From assembly GCF_002101815.1 (NCBI RefSeq), contig NZ_LQPM01000034.1, positions 46,066 to 110,065 of the forward strand: 64,000 bases of DNA, given 5' to 3'. Positions 53,919 to 62,485 of the stretch are shown here, piece by piece. The notes below the pieces were generated by a model, which was not told the DNA's origin, made no database searches, and saw nothing but the letters and a program-made list of their open reading frames with translations. The stretch comes from Mycobacterium paraense. Lineage in GTDB: Bacteria > Actinomycetota > Actinomycetes > Mycobacteriales > Mycobacteriaceae. The position numbers and the translations under genes are program-made. Numbering within the stretch: position 1 is the stretch's first letter; every line of letters begins with the position of its first letter.

Positions 53919-55337
53919 TTACCCGCCGTCGGCCAATCGGTCGCGAAGCTCCGCGCGCCTGGCCAGCACCGCGTCCAGCTGCTCGGCCACCCGGGCCGGC
54001 GCGGTGCCGCCCCTGGCGTCCCGGGAGGCCACCGAGCCCTCGATGGTCAGCACCTCGCGCACCCGTGGCGTCAGTTCGGGACTGATCGCGGCCAGTTCGT
54101 CGTCGGTCAGCTCGTCGAGCCCGACGCCGCGGTTCTCGGCCGCCCGCACCGCCGCGCCGGCGGCCTCGTGCGCGGACCGGAACGGCACGCCCTGACGCAC
54201 CAGCCACTCCGCGATGTCGGTGGCCAGCGTGTAGCCGGCCGGGGCCAGCTCGGCCATCCGCTCGACGTTAAACGTCAGGCTGGCCACCAGCCCCGCCATC
54301 GCCGGCAGCACCAGCTCCAGCTGGGCCACCGCGTCGAAGACCGGCTCCTTGTCCTCCTGCAGGTCGCGGTTGTAGGCCAGCGGCTGGGCCTTCAGCGTCG
54401 CCAGGAGTCCCGCCAGGTTGCCGATCAGCCGTCCGGCCTTACCGCGGGCCAGCTCGGCGATGTCGGGGTTCTTCTTCTGCGGCATGATCGAGCTGCCCGT
54501 CGACCAGGAATCGTGCAGGGTGACGTAGCCGAACTCCGTCGAGCTCCACAGGATGATGTCCTCGGCCAGCCGGGACAGGTCGACGCCGATCATGGCGAAG
54601 ATGAACGCGGCCTCGGCCGCGAAATCGCGGGCGGCGGTCGCGTCGACGGAGTTCTCGGCGGCGGCGGCGAAGCCCAGCTCCGCGGCGATCGCGTCGGGGT
54701 CCAGCCCCAGCGACGACCCGGCGAGCGCCCCCGAGCCGTACGGGGACACCGCCGCGCGCTTGTCGAAGTCGACGATCCGGTCCACGTCACGCAGCAGCGG
54801 GTGGGCGTGCGCGAGCAGGTGCTGCGCCAGCAGGATCGGCTGCGCCGACTGCAGGTGCGTCTTGCCCGGCATGATCGCCGCCGGGTGGGCGGCCGCCTGC
54901 CCGGCCAGCGCGGCGACGACGTCGAGCGCCCCGGCCGCGACCCGTCGCACCGCGTCGCGCAGCCACATCCGGAACAGCGTGGCCACCTGGTCGTTGCGCG
55001 ACCGCCCGGCCCGCAGCCGCCCGCCCAGGTCAGACCCGACCCGGTCGATCAGGCCCCGCTCCAGCGCGGCGTGCACGTCCTCGTCGGTGACCAGCGGGGC
55101 GAAGCTGCCGTCGGCGACGTCGGCGGCCAGGCTGTCCAGGCCAGCCAGCAGCCCGTCGCGCTGCTCCTCGTCCAGCAGCCCGGCCCGGAACAGGATCACG
55201 GTGTGGGCGCGCGAGGCGACGATGTCGTACGGCGCGAGCACCCAGTCGAAGTGCGTGGACTTGCTCAGCGCGGCCAGCGCGTCGGACGGGCCTTCGGCGA
55301 ACCGGCCGCCCCACAGCGAACCCTCGCGCGTGCTCAC
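53919..55337 (-). CDS. argH: Argininosuccinate lyase
   Basis: A 472-aa enzyme of the fumarase/aspartase superfamily that splits argininosuccinate to arginine and fumarate, the last step of the pathway. The superfamily signature GSSIMPQKKNP is at about residues 278-288. RSRNDQVATLFRMWLR and MPGKTHLQSAQPILLAQH hold substrate-binding residues. The start is a GTG at 55337 overlapping the argG stop (GTGA). It is last in the arginine operon; its TAA is followed by the pks10 promoter region. Confidence 0.97.
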   Translation of the reverse strand: MSTREGSLWGGRFAEGPSDALAALSKSTHFDWVLAPYDIVASRAHTVILFRAGLLDEEQRDGLLAGLDSLAADVADGSFAPLVTDEDVHAALERGLIDRVGSDLGGRLRAGRSRNDQVATLFRMWLRDAVRRVAAGALDVVAALAGQAAAHPAAIMPGKTHLQSAQPILLAQHLLAHAHPLLRDVDRIVDFDKRAAVSPYGSGALAGSSLGLDPDAIAAELGFAAAAENSVDATAARDFAAEAAFIFAMIGVDLSRLAEDIILWSSTEFGYVTLHDSWSTGSSIMPQKKNPDIAELARGKAGRLIGNLAGLLATLKAQPLAYNRDLQEDKEPVFDAVAQLELVLPAMAGLVASLTFNVERMAELAPAGYTLATDIAEWLVRQGVPFRSAHEAAGAAVRAAENRGVGLDELTDDELAAISPELTPRVREVLTIEGSVASRDARGGTAPARVAEQLDAVLARRAELRDRLADGG

Positions 55338-56542
55338 GCGTCCTCGGCGGCGGCGTCCCGGCGGGCCGCGATCTTCGACGACAGCCCGTGCACGTAGACG
55401 AAGCCCTTGGCGGCCGATTGGTCGAAGCTGTCACCCTCGTCGTAGGTGGCCAGGTTGAAGTCGTAAAGGGATTCGGAGCTGCGCCGGCCGTTGACCGCGA
55501 TGTGCCCGCCGTGCAACACCATTCGGATCTCGCCGGAGACGTGCTCCTGGGTCTTCTCGACGAAGCTCTCCAGCGCGACCTTCAGGGGCGAGTACCACAG
55601 CCCGTCATAGACCAGCTCGGCCCAGCGCTGGTCGGTGTGCCGCTTGAACCGGCCCAGCTCGCGCTCCAGCGTGACGTGCTCGAGTTCGGTGTGCGCGGTG
55701 ACGAGCACCATCGCCCCCGGCGCCTCGTAGATCTCCCGGCTCTTGATGCCCACCAGCCGGTCCTCGACGACGTCGAGACGCCCGACGCCCTGCGCGCCGG
55801 CGCGCCGGTTGAGTTCCTCGATCGCCTGCAGCATCGACACCGGTTTGCCGTCGATCGACACCGGCACGCCGCGCTCGAACCCGACGATCACCTCGTCGGG
55901 CGGACTCCAGTTCAAGGTGGGGTCCTCGGTGTAGGAGTAGACGTCCTTGGTGGGCGCGTTCCAAAGGTGTTCCAGGAAGCCGGTTTCCACCGCGCGGCCC
56001 CACACGTTCTGGTCGATCGAGAACGGCGAGCGCTTGGTGACGTTGATCGGGATCGCGTTCTCCTCGGCGAACGCGATCGCCTTCTCCCGCGTCCACGCGT
56101 AGTCGCGGACCGGCGCCAGCACCTCCAGATCCGGTGCCAGCGACGCGAAGCCGACCTCGAACCGCACCTGGTCGTTGCCCTTGCCGGTGCAGCCGTGCGC
56201 GACGATCGTGCCGCCGTGCTCGCGGGCGGCCGCCACGAGGTGCTTGACGATGAGCGGCCGGCTGATCGCCGACACCAGCGGGTAGCGGTCCATGTACAAC
56301 GCGTTGTTGAGCACGGTCGGCAGGCAGTAGCCCTCGGCGAATTCGTCGCGGGCGTCGACGACGACGGCCTCCACGGCGCCGCAGTCCAGGGCTCGCTGGC
56401 GCACGACCTCCATGTCCTCGCCGCCCTGCCCGAGGTCGATCGCGACCGCGACCACCTCGCGACCGGTCTCCTTGCCGATCCAGCTGATGGCCACCGAGGT
56501 GTCCAGGCCCCCGGAATACGCCAGGATGACGCGCTCTGACAT
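55334..56542 (-). CDS. argG: Argininosuccinate synthase
   Basis: A 402-aa ATP-dependent ligase joining citrulline and aspartate. The N-terminal ATP pyrophosphatase loop is AYSGGLDTSVAI (residues 8-19). The citrulline/aspartate-binding region HGCTGKGNDQVRFE and the C-terminal DGLWYSPLK are conserved. Length is about normal for the actinobacterial type. It follows argR by 12 nt and overlaps argH by 4 nt, as in Rv1658-Rv1659. Confidence 0.97.
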   Translation of the reverse strand: MSERVILAYSGGLDTSVAISWIGKETGREVVAVAIDLGQGGEDMEVVRQRALDCGAVEAVVVDARDEFAEGYCLPTVLNNALYMDRYPLVSAISRPLIVKHLVAAAREHGGTIVAHGCTGKGNDQVRFEVGFASLAPDLEVLAPVRDYAWTREKAIAFAEENAIPINVTKRSPFSIDQNVWGRAVETGFLEHLWNAPTKDVYSYTEDPTLNWSPPDEVIVGFERGVPVSIDGKPVSMLQAIEELNRRAGAQGVGRLDVVEDRLVGIKSREIYEAPGAMVLVTAHTELEHVTLERELGRFKRHTDQRWAELVYDGLWYSPLKVALESFVEKTQEHVSGEIRMVLHGGHIAVNGRRSSESLYDFNLATYDEGDSFDQSAAKGFVYVHGLSSKIAARRDAAAEDA

Positions 56543-56554
56543 AGGTCTCCTTAG

Positions 56555-57049
56555 TTACTTCAGGCGTTCGAGGGTGGTGGCCAGCTCGGCGCCGGTCATC
56601 GGCTCCCGGGCCGCCACGAAGACGGTGTCATCGCCGGCGATGGTGCCGACCACGTACGGTAACGCCGCGCGATCGATTGCGCTGGCCAAATAGTTGGCGC
56701 CGCCGGGGGGTGTGCGCAGCACCGCGAGGTTGGCGCTGGCGTCGGCGGACACCAGCAGCTCGCTCAGCAACCGGGACAACCGGGCGGTGCCGCCCGACAC
56801 CCCGCGCACCGGGCTGCCGTCCTCGGGAACGATGTAGACCCCGACGCCGCCGTCGGCGCCGCGCAGCTTCACCGCGCCCAGCTCCTCGAGGTCGCGCGAG
56901 AGCGTGGCCTGCGTGACCTCGATGCCCTCGTCGGCCAGCCTGGCCGCCAGTTCGCTCTGGCTGCTGATCGACGCCGACGACAGGATCGCCACGATGCGGT
57001 CCTGGCGTCCGGCCCGGGTGGTTTCGGGGGTGGCCTTTGAGCGGGTCAT
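56555..57049 (-). CDS. argR: Arginine repressor ArgR
   Basis: A 164-aa winged-helix repressor. The N-terminal DNA-binding domain (about residues 16-70) contains SSQSELAARLADEGIEVTQATLSRDLEELGAVKLRG. The C-terminal hexamerisation/arginine-binding domain ends with GTIAGDDTVFVAAREPMTGAELATTLERL, including the arginine-contacting GTIAGDDT loop. It should bind the ARG box at 62353-62368 when arginine is present. The ATG at 57049 overlaps the argF stop by 4 nt. Confidence 0.96.
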   Translation of the reverse strand: MTRSKATPETTRAGRQDRIVAILSSASISSQSELAARLADEGIEVTQATLSRDLEELGAVKLRGADGGVGVYIVPEDGSPVRGVSGGTARLSRLLSELLVSADASANLAVLRTPPGGANYLASAIDRAALPYVVGTIAGDDTVFVAAREPMTGAELATTLERLK

Positions 57050-57972
57050 CGGGAGCGCTCCAGCAGCCAGACCAGCAGCGCCTTCTGGGCGTGCAGCCGG
57101 TTTTCGGCCTCGTCCCACACCGCGCTGGCCGGGCCGTCCATCACCTCGTCGGTGATCTCGTCGCCGCGGTGGGCCGGAAGACAGTGCAGCACAACGGCTT
57201 CGGCGTCGGCCAGGCTCAGCAGCCGGGCGTTGACCTGGAACGGCCGAAACGGCCCCACCCGGTCCAGCCCGTCGCCCTCCTGACCCATCGACGTCCAGGT
57301 GTCGGTGACGACGACGTCGGCGCCCTTGGCGGCCGCGTCGGCGTCGGCGGTCACGGTGACCGACGCGCCGGTGGCGTCGGCGCGCCGTCCGGCGGCGGCC
57401 ACCACCGCCGGGTCCGGCGCGAACCCGTCGGGCGCCGCGACCGTGACGTGGATGCCGGCGGTGACCCCGCCGAGGATCAGCGAGTGCGCCATGTTGTTGG
57501 CACCGTCGCCAAAGTAGGACAGCCGCAAGCCTTTCAGCGATCCCTTGCGTTCGGCGACGGTCTGCAGGTCGGCCAGCACCTGGCAGGGGTGGAAGTCGTC
57601 GGAGAGGGCGTTGACCACCGGCACGGTCGCCGTCGCGGCCATCGCCTCGAGCCGGTCCTGCCCGAAGGTTCGCCATACGATGGCCTCCACGTAGCGGGAC
57701 AACACCTGCGCGGTGTCGCCCAGCGTCTCGTCGCGGCCCATCTGGGTGCTGCGGGCGTCGACGACGACGGCGTGCCCGCCGAGCTGGGCGATGCCCACCT
57801 CGAACGAGAACCGGGTGCGGGTCGAGTTCTTGTCGAAGATGACCGCGACGCCGCGCGGCCCTTCCAGGGGACGACGGCTGAACGGGTCCTTCTTGAGCTC
57901 GGCGGCCAGCTCGAGCACTTCGGCCTGCTCGTCGGGCGACAGGTCGTCGTCGCGCAGGAAGTGCCGAATCAT
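57046..57972 (-). CDS. argF: Ornithine carbamoyltransferase
   Basis: A 308-aa enzyme making citrulline from ornithine and carbamoyl phosphate. The carbamoyl-phosphate loop is STRTRFSFE (about residues 50-58), followed by the HPCQ motif (DDFHPCQVLADL) and the ornithine-binding SMG loop (TWTSMGQE). HCLPAHRG holds the catalytic Cys. Length matches the mycobacterial enzyme (about 307 aa). The ATG at 57972 overlaps the argD stop by 4 nt. Confidence 0.97.
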   Translation of the reverse strand: MIRHFLRDDDLSPDEQAEVLELAAELKKDPFSRRPLEGPRGVAVIFDKNSTRTRFSFEVGIAQLGGHAVVVDARSTQMGRDETLGDTAQVLSRYVEAIVWRTFGQDRLEAMAATATVPVVNALSDDFHPCQVLADLQTVAERKGSLKGLRLSYFGDGANNMAHSLILGGVTAGIHVTVAAPDGFAPDPAVVAAAGRRADATGASVTVTADADAAAKGADVVVTDTWTSMGQEGDGLDRVGPFRPFQVNARLLSLADAEAVVLHCLPAHRGDEITDEVMDGPASAVWDEAENRLHAQKALLVWLLERSR

Positions 57973-59159
57973 GCTGTGGCCCCTGCGGTGTCGAGGATTT
58001 CCGGGAGCGCGTCGATGAAGCCGTCGATCTGCGCTTCGGTGATGATCAGCGGCGGCGCCAGCCGGATGACGTTCGGTGCGGCGGCGTTGACCAGGAACCC
58101 GGCGTCGCGGGCGGCCGCCTCGGCGTGCTTGGCGCTTTCGGCGGTCAGCACGATGCCCCACAGCAGCCCGCGGCCCCGGACGTGGTCGATCAGGGGGTGG
58201 CGCAGCGTTTCGATGCCGTGGCGCACCGACTTGCCCAGCACCTCGGCGTGCCGGACCAAGTCGTCGGTCCGGATGGTGCGCAGCACCGCCAGCGCGGCCG
58301 CGGTGCAGATCGGGTTGCCGCCGAAGGTGCTGCCGTGCAGGCCGGGGGTCAGCAGCTCGGCGGCCGGACCGACGGCCAGGCACGCCCCGATGGGCAGCCC
58401 GCCGCCGAGCCCCTTGGCCATGGTCACCACGTCCGGGGTGATGCCGTCGTGCTGGTGGGCGAAAAACGCTCCGGTGCGGCCCATTCCGGTCTGCACCTCG
58501 TCGAGCACCAGCAGGGCGCCGTGGCGCGCGGTGATGTCCCGCGCGGCGGCGAGGTAGCCCTCGGGCGGGACGACGACGCCGCTCTCCCCCATGATCGGCT
58601 CGAGGAAGACCGCGGCGGTGCCGTCGTCGACCGCGGCGGCCAGGGCGTCGGCGTCGCCGTACGGCACGTGCGTGACGTAGCCCGGCAGCGGCTCGAACGG
58701 CGCCTGCTTGCTCGGCTGGCCGGTCAGCGCCAGCGAGCCCATCGTGCGGCCGTGAAATGCCTCGTGCGCCGCAACGAGTTTCGTGCGACCGGTCAGCCGC
58801 GACAGCTTGAACGCGACCTCGTTGGCCTCGGTGCCGGAGTTGCAGAAGAACACCCGCGCCTTCGCGTCGACCGCCAGCAGGGCGACCAGTTCCTCGGCCA
58901 GCGCGACGCCGGGCTCGGTGGCATACAGGTTGGAGGTGTGGCCCAGCGTCGCCATCTGGTGCGTGACGGCCTCGATGACGGCCGGGTGGCGATGGCCGAG
59001 GACGTTGACCGCGATGCCGCCGAGCAGGTCCACGTAGGTCTTGCCGTCGACGTCGGTGACGACGGCGCCGTCACCGCTGGCCAGCGCCAGCGCCGGGGTG
59101 CCGTAGTTGTTCATCATCACGGCTTCCCACCGCTGCCGCATCTCGTCGGTGTGTGTCAC
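57969..59159 (-). CDS. argD: Acetylornithine aminotransferase
   Basis: A 396-aa PLP enzyme of the class III aminotransferases. Key segments are the phosphate-binding NSGTEANE, the AFHGRTMGSLALTG block, LLVLDEVQTGMGRTG with the PLP-contacting Asp, and the Schiff-base Lys in VTMAKGLGGGLPIGA. I choose the GTG at 59159, which overlaps the argB TGA (GTGA) as in other junctions of this operon. A GTG at 59168 would add three residues (MEG) and overlap argB further. Confidence 0.95.
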   Translation of the reverse strand: MTHTDEMRQRWEAVMMNNYGTPALALASGDGAVVTDVDGKTYVDLLGGIAVNVLGHRHPAVIEAVTHQMATLGHTSNLYATEPGVALAEELVALLAVDAKARVFFCNSGTEANEVAFKLSRLTGRTKLVAAHEAFHGRTMGSLALTGQPSKQAPFEPLPGYVTHVPYGDADALAAAVDDGTAAVFLEPIMGESGVVVPPEGYLAAARDITARHGALLVLDEVQTGMGRTGAFFAHQHDGITPDVVTMAKGLGGGLPIGACLAVGPAAELLTPGLHGSTFGGNPICTAAALAVLRTIRTDDLVRHAEVLGKSVRHGIETLRHPLIDHVRGRGLLWGIVLTAESAKHAEAAARDAGFLVNAAAPNVIRLAPPLIITEAQIDGFIDALPEILDTAGATA

Positions 59160-59209
59160 GCCTTCCACTTGCGCCGCTCCTCCTCATCGCTGCGCGCTGC
59201 ATCGTCGCC
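59156..59209 (-). repeat. MIRU-like 54-bp unit at the argB/argD junction
   Basis: On the minus strand this stretch runs from GGCGACGATGCAG to the GTGA of the argB stop and carries the GCGATGAGGAGGAGCGGCGC core that I recognise from mycobacterial interspersed repetitive units. MIRUs of about 53 bp typically insert at stop/start overlaps of polycistronic genes and preserve reading, which is the situation here. It encodes the last ~17 residues of ArgB. The family assignment is from memory and needs a sequence search. Confidence 0.6.
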
Positions 59210-60094
59210 GGCGCGCACCACCTTGGTTCCGGTGCCCGCGTCGGTGAAGAGCTCGACCAACACACAGTGTTCGACCCTCCCGTCGATGATGTGCGCGCTG
59301 GGCACGCCCGCGGTGACAACCCGCAGGCACGCCTCGACCTTGGGGATCATGCCCGACTCCAGCGTCGGCAGCAGTTGCGCGAGCGCGACGGTGTCGATCT
59401 CGCTGACCAGCGAACCGCGGTCCGGCCAGCTGGTGTACAGGCCCTCGACATCGGTGAGCATCAGCAGCTTTTCGGCGCCCAGGGCCTCGGCCAGCGCCGC
59501 CGCGGCGGTGTCGGCGTTGATGTTGTGCACCACGCCCTCCGCGTCGGGCGCGAGTGTCGACACCACCGGAATGCGCCGCGCGGCAATGAGATCCAGCACC
59601 GCGGCGGTGTTGACCTCATCGACGTCGCCGACCAGGCCGATGTCGGTCGCCACGCCGTCGACGGTGACGCTGCGCCGCACGGCGGTGAACAATTGCGCGT
59701 CCTCCCCGGTGATCCCGACGGCGTAGGGACCGTGCGCGTTGATCAGGTTGACCAGCTCGCGGCCCACCTGGCCGAACAGCACCATGCGCGCCACGTCGAG
59801 CACTTCCGGTGTGGTGACGCGGAATCCGCCCTTGAAGTCGCCCTCGATGCCGAGGCGCCGCAGCATCGCGGTGATCTGCGGCCCGCCGCCGTGCACGACC
59901 ACGGGATGGATGCCGCAGTTGCGCAAAAACGCCATGTCGGCGGCGAACGCATGGCGCAGCGTGTCGTCGGTCATGGCGTTGCCGCCGTATTTGATGACGA
60001 CGATCTTGCCGTGCAGCTGCTTGAGCCAGGGCAGGGCCTCGGCCAGCACCTGGGCCTTGACCCCCGTGGGCAGGGCGTCGACGCGGAGGGTCAT
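59156..60094 (-). CDS. argB: N-acetylglutamate kinase, C-terminus extended by a MIRU-like unit
   Basis: A 312-aa amino-acid kinase phosphorylating N-acetylglutamate. The GKIVVIKYGGNAM strand-loop (residues 29-41), the acetylglutamate-binding HPVVVHGGGPQI and the ATP-site segment VLMLTDVEGLY-type LLMLTDVEGLY are present. Expected ArgB sequence ends near KVVRA (residue 295), the usual length for mycobacteria (about 294). The remaining residues (GDDAARSDEEERRKWKA) are highly charged and encoded by the repeat at the junction. The extension is probably tolerated as a flexible tail. The ATG overlaps the argJ stop by 4 nt. Confidence 0.95.
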   Translation of the reverse strand: MTLRVDALPTGVKAQVLAEALPWLKQLHGKIVVIKYGGNAMTDDTLRHAFAADMAFLRNCGIHPVVVHGGGPQITAMLRRLGIEGDFKGGFRVTTPEVLDVARMVLFGQVGRELVNLINAHGPYAVGITGEDAQLFTAVRRSVTVDGVATDIGLVGDVDEVNTAAVLDLIAARRIPVVSTLAPDAEGVVHNINADTAAAALAEALGAEKLLMLTDVEGLYTSWPDRGSLVSEIDTVALAQLLPTLESGMIPKVEACLRVVTAGVPSAHIIDGRVEHCVLVELFTDAGTGTKVVRAGDDAARSDEEERRKWKA

Positions 60095-61302
60095 GAGCTG
60101 TAGGCCGAGTTCTCTTCGACGTAGCCGTGCGACAGGTCGGTGGTCCGGACGGCGGCGCAGGCGTCGCCGACCCGCAGGTCGACGGTGATGTCGATGTCGG
60201 CGTCCGACAGGTCCACCTGCCGCGCGCCGGGCGCCCCGACCCCGTCGATGCATACCGCGGAACCGTTGAACGACACCCGAATTCGATCGGGCTCGAGGGT
60301 GACCGGCGCCATGCCGACGGCCGCGAGCACGCGCCCCCAGTTGGGGTCCGAGCCGAACACCGCGGTCTTGACCAGGCTGTCGCGGGCGACCGTTCGCGCG
60401 GCGGTCAGCGCGTCGTCCTCGGAGGCGGCCCCGGTCACCGTGACGGTGACCCGCTTGGTCACGCCCTCGGCGTCGGCTTGCAGCTGGGCGCACAGGTCGT
60501 CGCAGACACGCAGCACCGCCTCGTCGAGTTCGGCCTGTGACGGCGTGATCTCGCTGGCTCCCGACGCCAGCAGCAGCACGGTGTCGTTGGTCGAACAGCA
60601 GCCGTCGATGTCGAGCCGGTCGAATGTGCGCGCCGTGGCGCGGCGCAGCGCCCGGTCGAGCGCCGAGGCTTCCGCGGCCGCGTCGGTGGTGAGCACGCAC
60701 AGCATGGTGGCCAACGACGGCGCCAGCATGCCCGCGCCCTTGGCCATTCCGCCGACGGTCCAGTTGTTCGGATGATGCAGCGCAACCTGTTTGGGCACGG
60801 TGTCGGTGGTCATGATCGCCTGGGCGGCGTCCTCGCCGCCGGTCAGCCCGCCGGCCATGTCGTGCACGATCTGGCGGACCCCGGCGAGCACCTTGTCCAT
60901 CGGCAACCGGTCACCGATCAGGCCGGTGGAGCAGACCGCGACCTCGATGGCTCCCGTCTCCGTCCCCCAGTCCGACAGGGCGGCCGCGACGGCTTCCGCC
61001 GTGGCGTGGGTGTCCTGAAAGCCGCCCGGCCCGGTGCAAGCGTTCGCGCCGCCGGAATTGAGGATCACCGCGCGCAGCTGGCCGGTGGTCAGCACCTGCT
61101 GGGTCCACAGCACCGGCGCGGCCTTGACCTTGTTGCGGGTGACCACGCCGGCGGCCGCGTAGTCGGGCCCCTCGTTGAAGACGAGGGCCAGGTCGGGGTT
61201 GCCCGATGCCTTGATACCGGCGACGATGCCGGCGGCCCGGAACCCCGCGGGCGCAGTGACGCCCTGCTCGCGCAGCATCCGCGCCTCGGCTGTGTGGGTC
61301 AC
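60091..61302 (-). CDS. argJ: Bifunctional ornithine acetyltransferase/N-acetylglutamate synthase
   Basis: A 403-aa ArgJ that recycles the acetyl group from acetylornithine to glutamate. The precursor self-cleaves before a Thr nucleophile: LAPSLATMLCVLTTDA contains the Ala-Thr site at about 198/199. Other conserved parts are GANACTGPGG, CSTGLIGDRLPM, FGSDPNWGRVLAAVG and the C-terminal GYVEENSAYSS. The start is a GTG at 61302 overlapping the argC stop (GTGA). Confidence 0.97.
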   Translation of the reverse strand: MTHTAEARMLREQGVTAPAGFRAAGIVAGIKASGNPDLALVFNEGPDYAAAGVVTRNKVKAAPVLWTQQVLTTGQLRAVILNSGGANACTGPGGFQDTHATAEAVAAALSDWGTETGAIEVAVCSTGLIGDRLPMDKVLAGVRQIVHDMAGGLTGGEDAAQAIMTTDTVPKQVALHHPNNWTVGGMAKGAGMLAPSLATMLCVLTTDAAAEASALDRALRRATARTFDRLDIDGCCSTNDTVLLLASGASEITPSQAELDEAVLRVCDDLCAQLQADAEGVTKRVTVTVTGAASEDDALTAARTVARDSLVKTAVFGSDPNWGRVLAAVGMAPVTLEPDRIRVSFNGSAVCIDGVGAPGARQVDLSDADIDITVDLRVGDACAAVRTTDLSHGYVEENSAYSS

Positions 61303-62342
61303 GGCGCGACCCCAACCACCGAAAGGCCTTCGCCCTCCGGCCAACCCAGCGCCAGGTTCATCGACTGCACCGCGGCCCCGCCCGTGCCCTTGACCAGGTT
61401 GTCGATCGCGACGATTGCCACGAAGGTCTCGGCCGCCTCGTCCAGTGCCACGGCGACGTGTGCCGCGTTGCTGCCGATCACCGACCCGGTACGGGGCAGC
61501 TGCCCCTCGGGCATCAGGTACACGAAAGGCTCCGCGTCGTAGGCCTTTTCGTAGGCCGACCGAAGCTGCGACAACGGCGCCCGGGTGCGCGCGGTGCAGG
61601 TCGCCAGGATGCCCCGGGACGTCGGGATCAGCACCGGGGTGAACGACACCGTGACGTCGCGGTCGGTGACGGCGCCCAGGCCCTGCGCGATCTCGGGGGT
61701 GTGCCGGTGCGCGCCGGCGATGTTGTAGGCCCGCGCCGAGCCGATGACCTCCGAGCCGAGCAGTTCGGTCTTGGCCGCGCGGCCGGCCCCGGAGGTGCCG
61801 CTGACGGCGACCACGGTGACGGCGGGCTCGATGAGGTCCTCGGCCATCGCGGGAGAGAGCGCCAGTAGCGCCGCGGTGGGGTAGCAACCCGGGACGGCGA
61901 TCCGGCGGGCGCCGCGCAGCCGCTCGCGCGCACCCGGCAGCTCCGGCAGGCCATAGGGCCAGCTGCCGGCGTAGGCCGTGCCGTAGAACCGCTCCCAGGC
62001 GCCGGCGTCGGTGAGCCGGAAGTCGGCCCCGCAGTCGATGATCAGGGTGTCCGGGCCGAGCTGTTCGGCCAGCGCGGCCGAATGCCCGTGCGGCAGACCC
62101 AGAAACACCACGTCGTGGCTTGCCAGGACGGCGGGATCGGTGGGCTCAATCGTGCGCTGGGCCAACGGAATCAGATGTGGATGATGCTCGGCGAGCGTGC
62201 TGCCGGCGCTGGCGGCGGCGGTCAGCGCGCCGATGGTCAGCCGCCCGTCGGCGCAGGCGGGATGCCCGAGCAGCAGCCGGAGAATCTCACCACCCGCGTA
62301 GCCGGTGGCGCCGGCAACCGCCACCCTCAATACGTCGGCCAT
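61299..62342 (-). CDS. argC: N-acetyl-gamma-glutamyl-phosphate reductase
   Basis: A 347-aa NADPH-dependent dehydrogenase. The dinucleotide fold opens with VAVAGATGYAGGEILRLL (residues 7-24). The catalytic Cys is in AVPGCYPTAALLAL (about residue 151), and the conserved SGTSGAGR and HRHTPEI blocks follow. It is the first gene of the operon argC-J-B-D-F-R-G-H. The ARG box lies only 11-26 nt upstream of the ATG, implying a very short leader. Confidence 0.97.
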   Translation of the reverse strand: MADVLRVAVAGATGYAGGEILRLLLGHPACADGRLTIGALTAAASAGSTLAEHHPHLIPLAQRTIEPTDPAVLASHDVVFLGLPHGHSAALAEQLGPDTLIIDCGADFRLTDAGAWERFYGTAYAGSWPYGLPELPGARERLRGARRIAVPGCYPTAALLALSPAMAEDLIEPAVTVVAVSGTSGAGRAAKTELLGSEVIGSARAYNIAGAHRHTPEIAQGLGAVTDRDVTVSFTPVLIPTSRGILATCTARTRAPLSQLRSAYEKAYDAEPFVYLMPEGQLPRTGSVIGSNAAHVAVALDEAAETFVAIVAIDNLVKGTGGAAVQSMNLALGWPEGEGLSVVGVAP

Positions 62343-62352
62343 TCGGATGATT

Positions 62353-62368
62353 CTGCATGGTTATGCAG
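62353..62368. promoter_or_regulatory. ARG box (ArgR operator) upstream of argC
   Basis: The 16-bp palindrome CTGCATAACCATGCAG (minus strand) matches the M. tuberculosis ARG-box type TTGCATAACGATGCAA at 13 of 16 positions. An imperfect half-site, TTTGCAAA, lies next to it at 62372-62379. It sits over the presumed argC promoter and would mediate arginine-dependent repression of the whole operon by ArgR. Confidence 0.75.
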
Positions 62369-62385
62369 CAGTTTGCAAATCCATT

Positions 62386-62476
62386 CCGCTCCTGCTGGAG
62401 CGGCGTACGCCCAGGAGATCGTGTCGGGCAAAGGCTCCGCTTCGGGAGAGCGAGGGCCTACACGAATCTCCTGGGC
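62386..62476. repeat. Compound inverted repeats between argC and the repeat-protein gene
   Basis: The first hairpin is a perfect 7-bp stem, CCGCTCC/GGAGCGG, at 62386-62403 with a TGCT loop. The second is a 16/17-nt arm pair (62409-62424 and 62460-62476) complementary except for one extra base, enclosing 35 nt. They begin 10 nt past the stop of the minus-strand repeat protein and just upstream of the argC promoter, so they may insulate or terminate that transcript. Confidence 0.6.
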
Positions 62477-62485
62477 GCCACCGGT

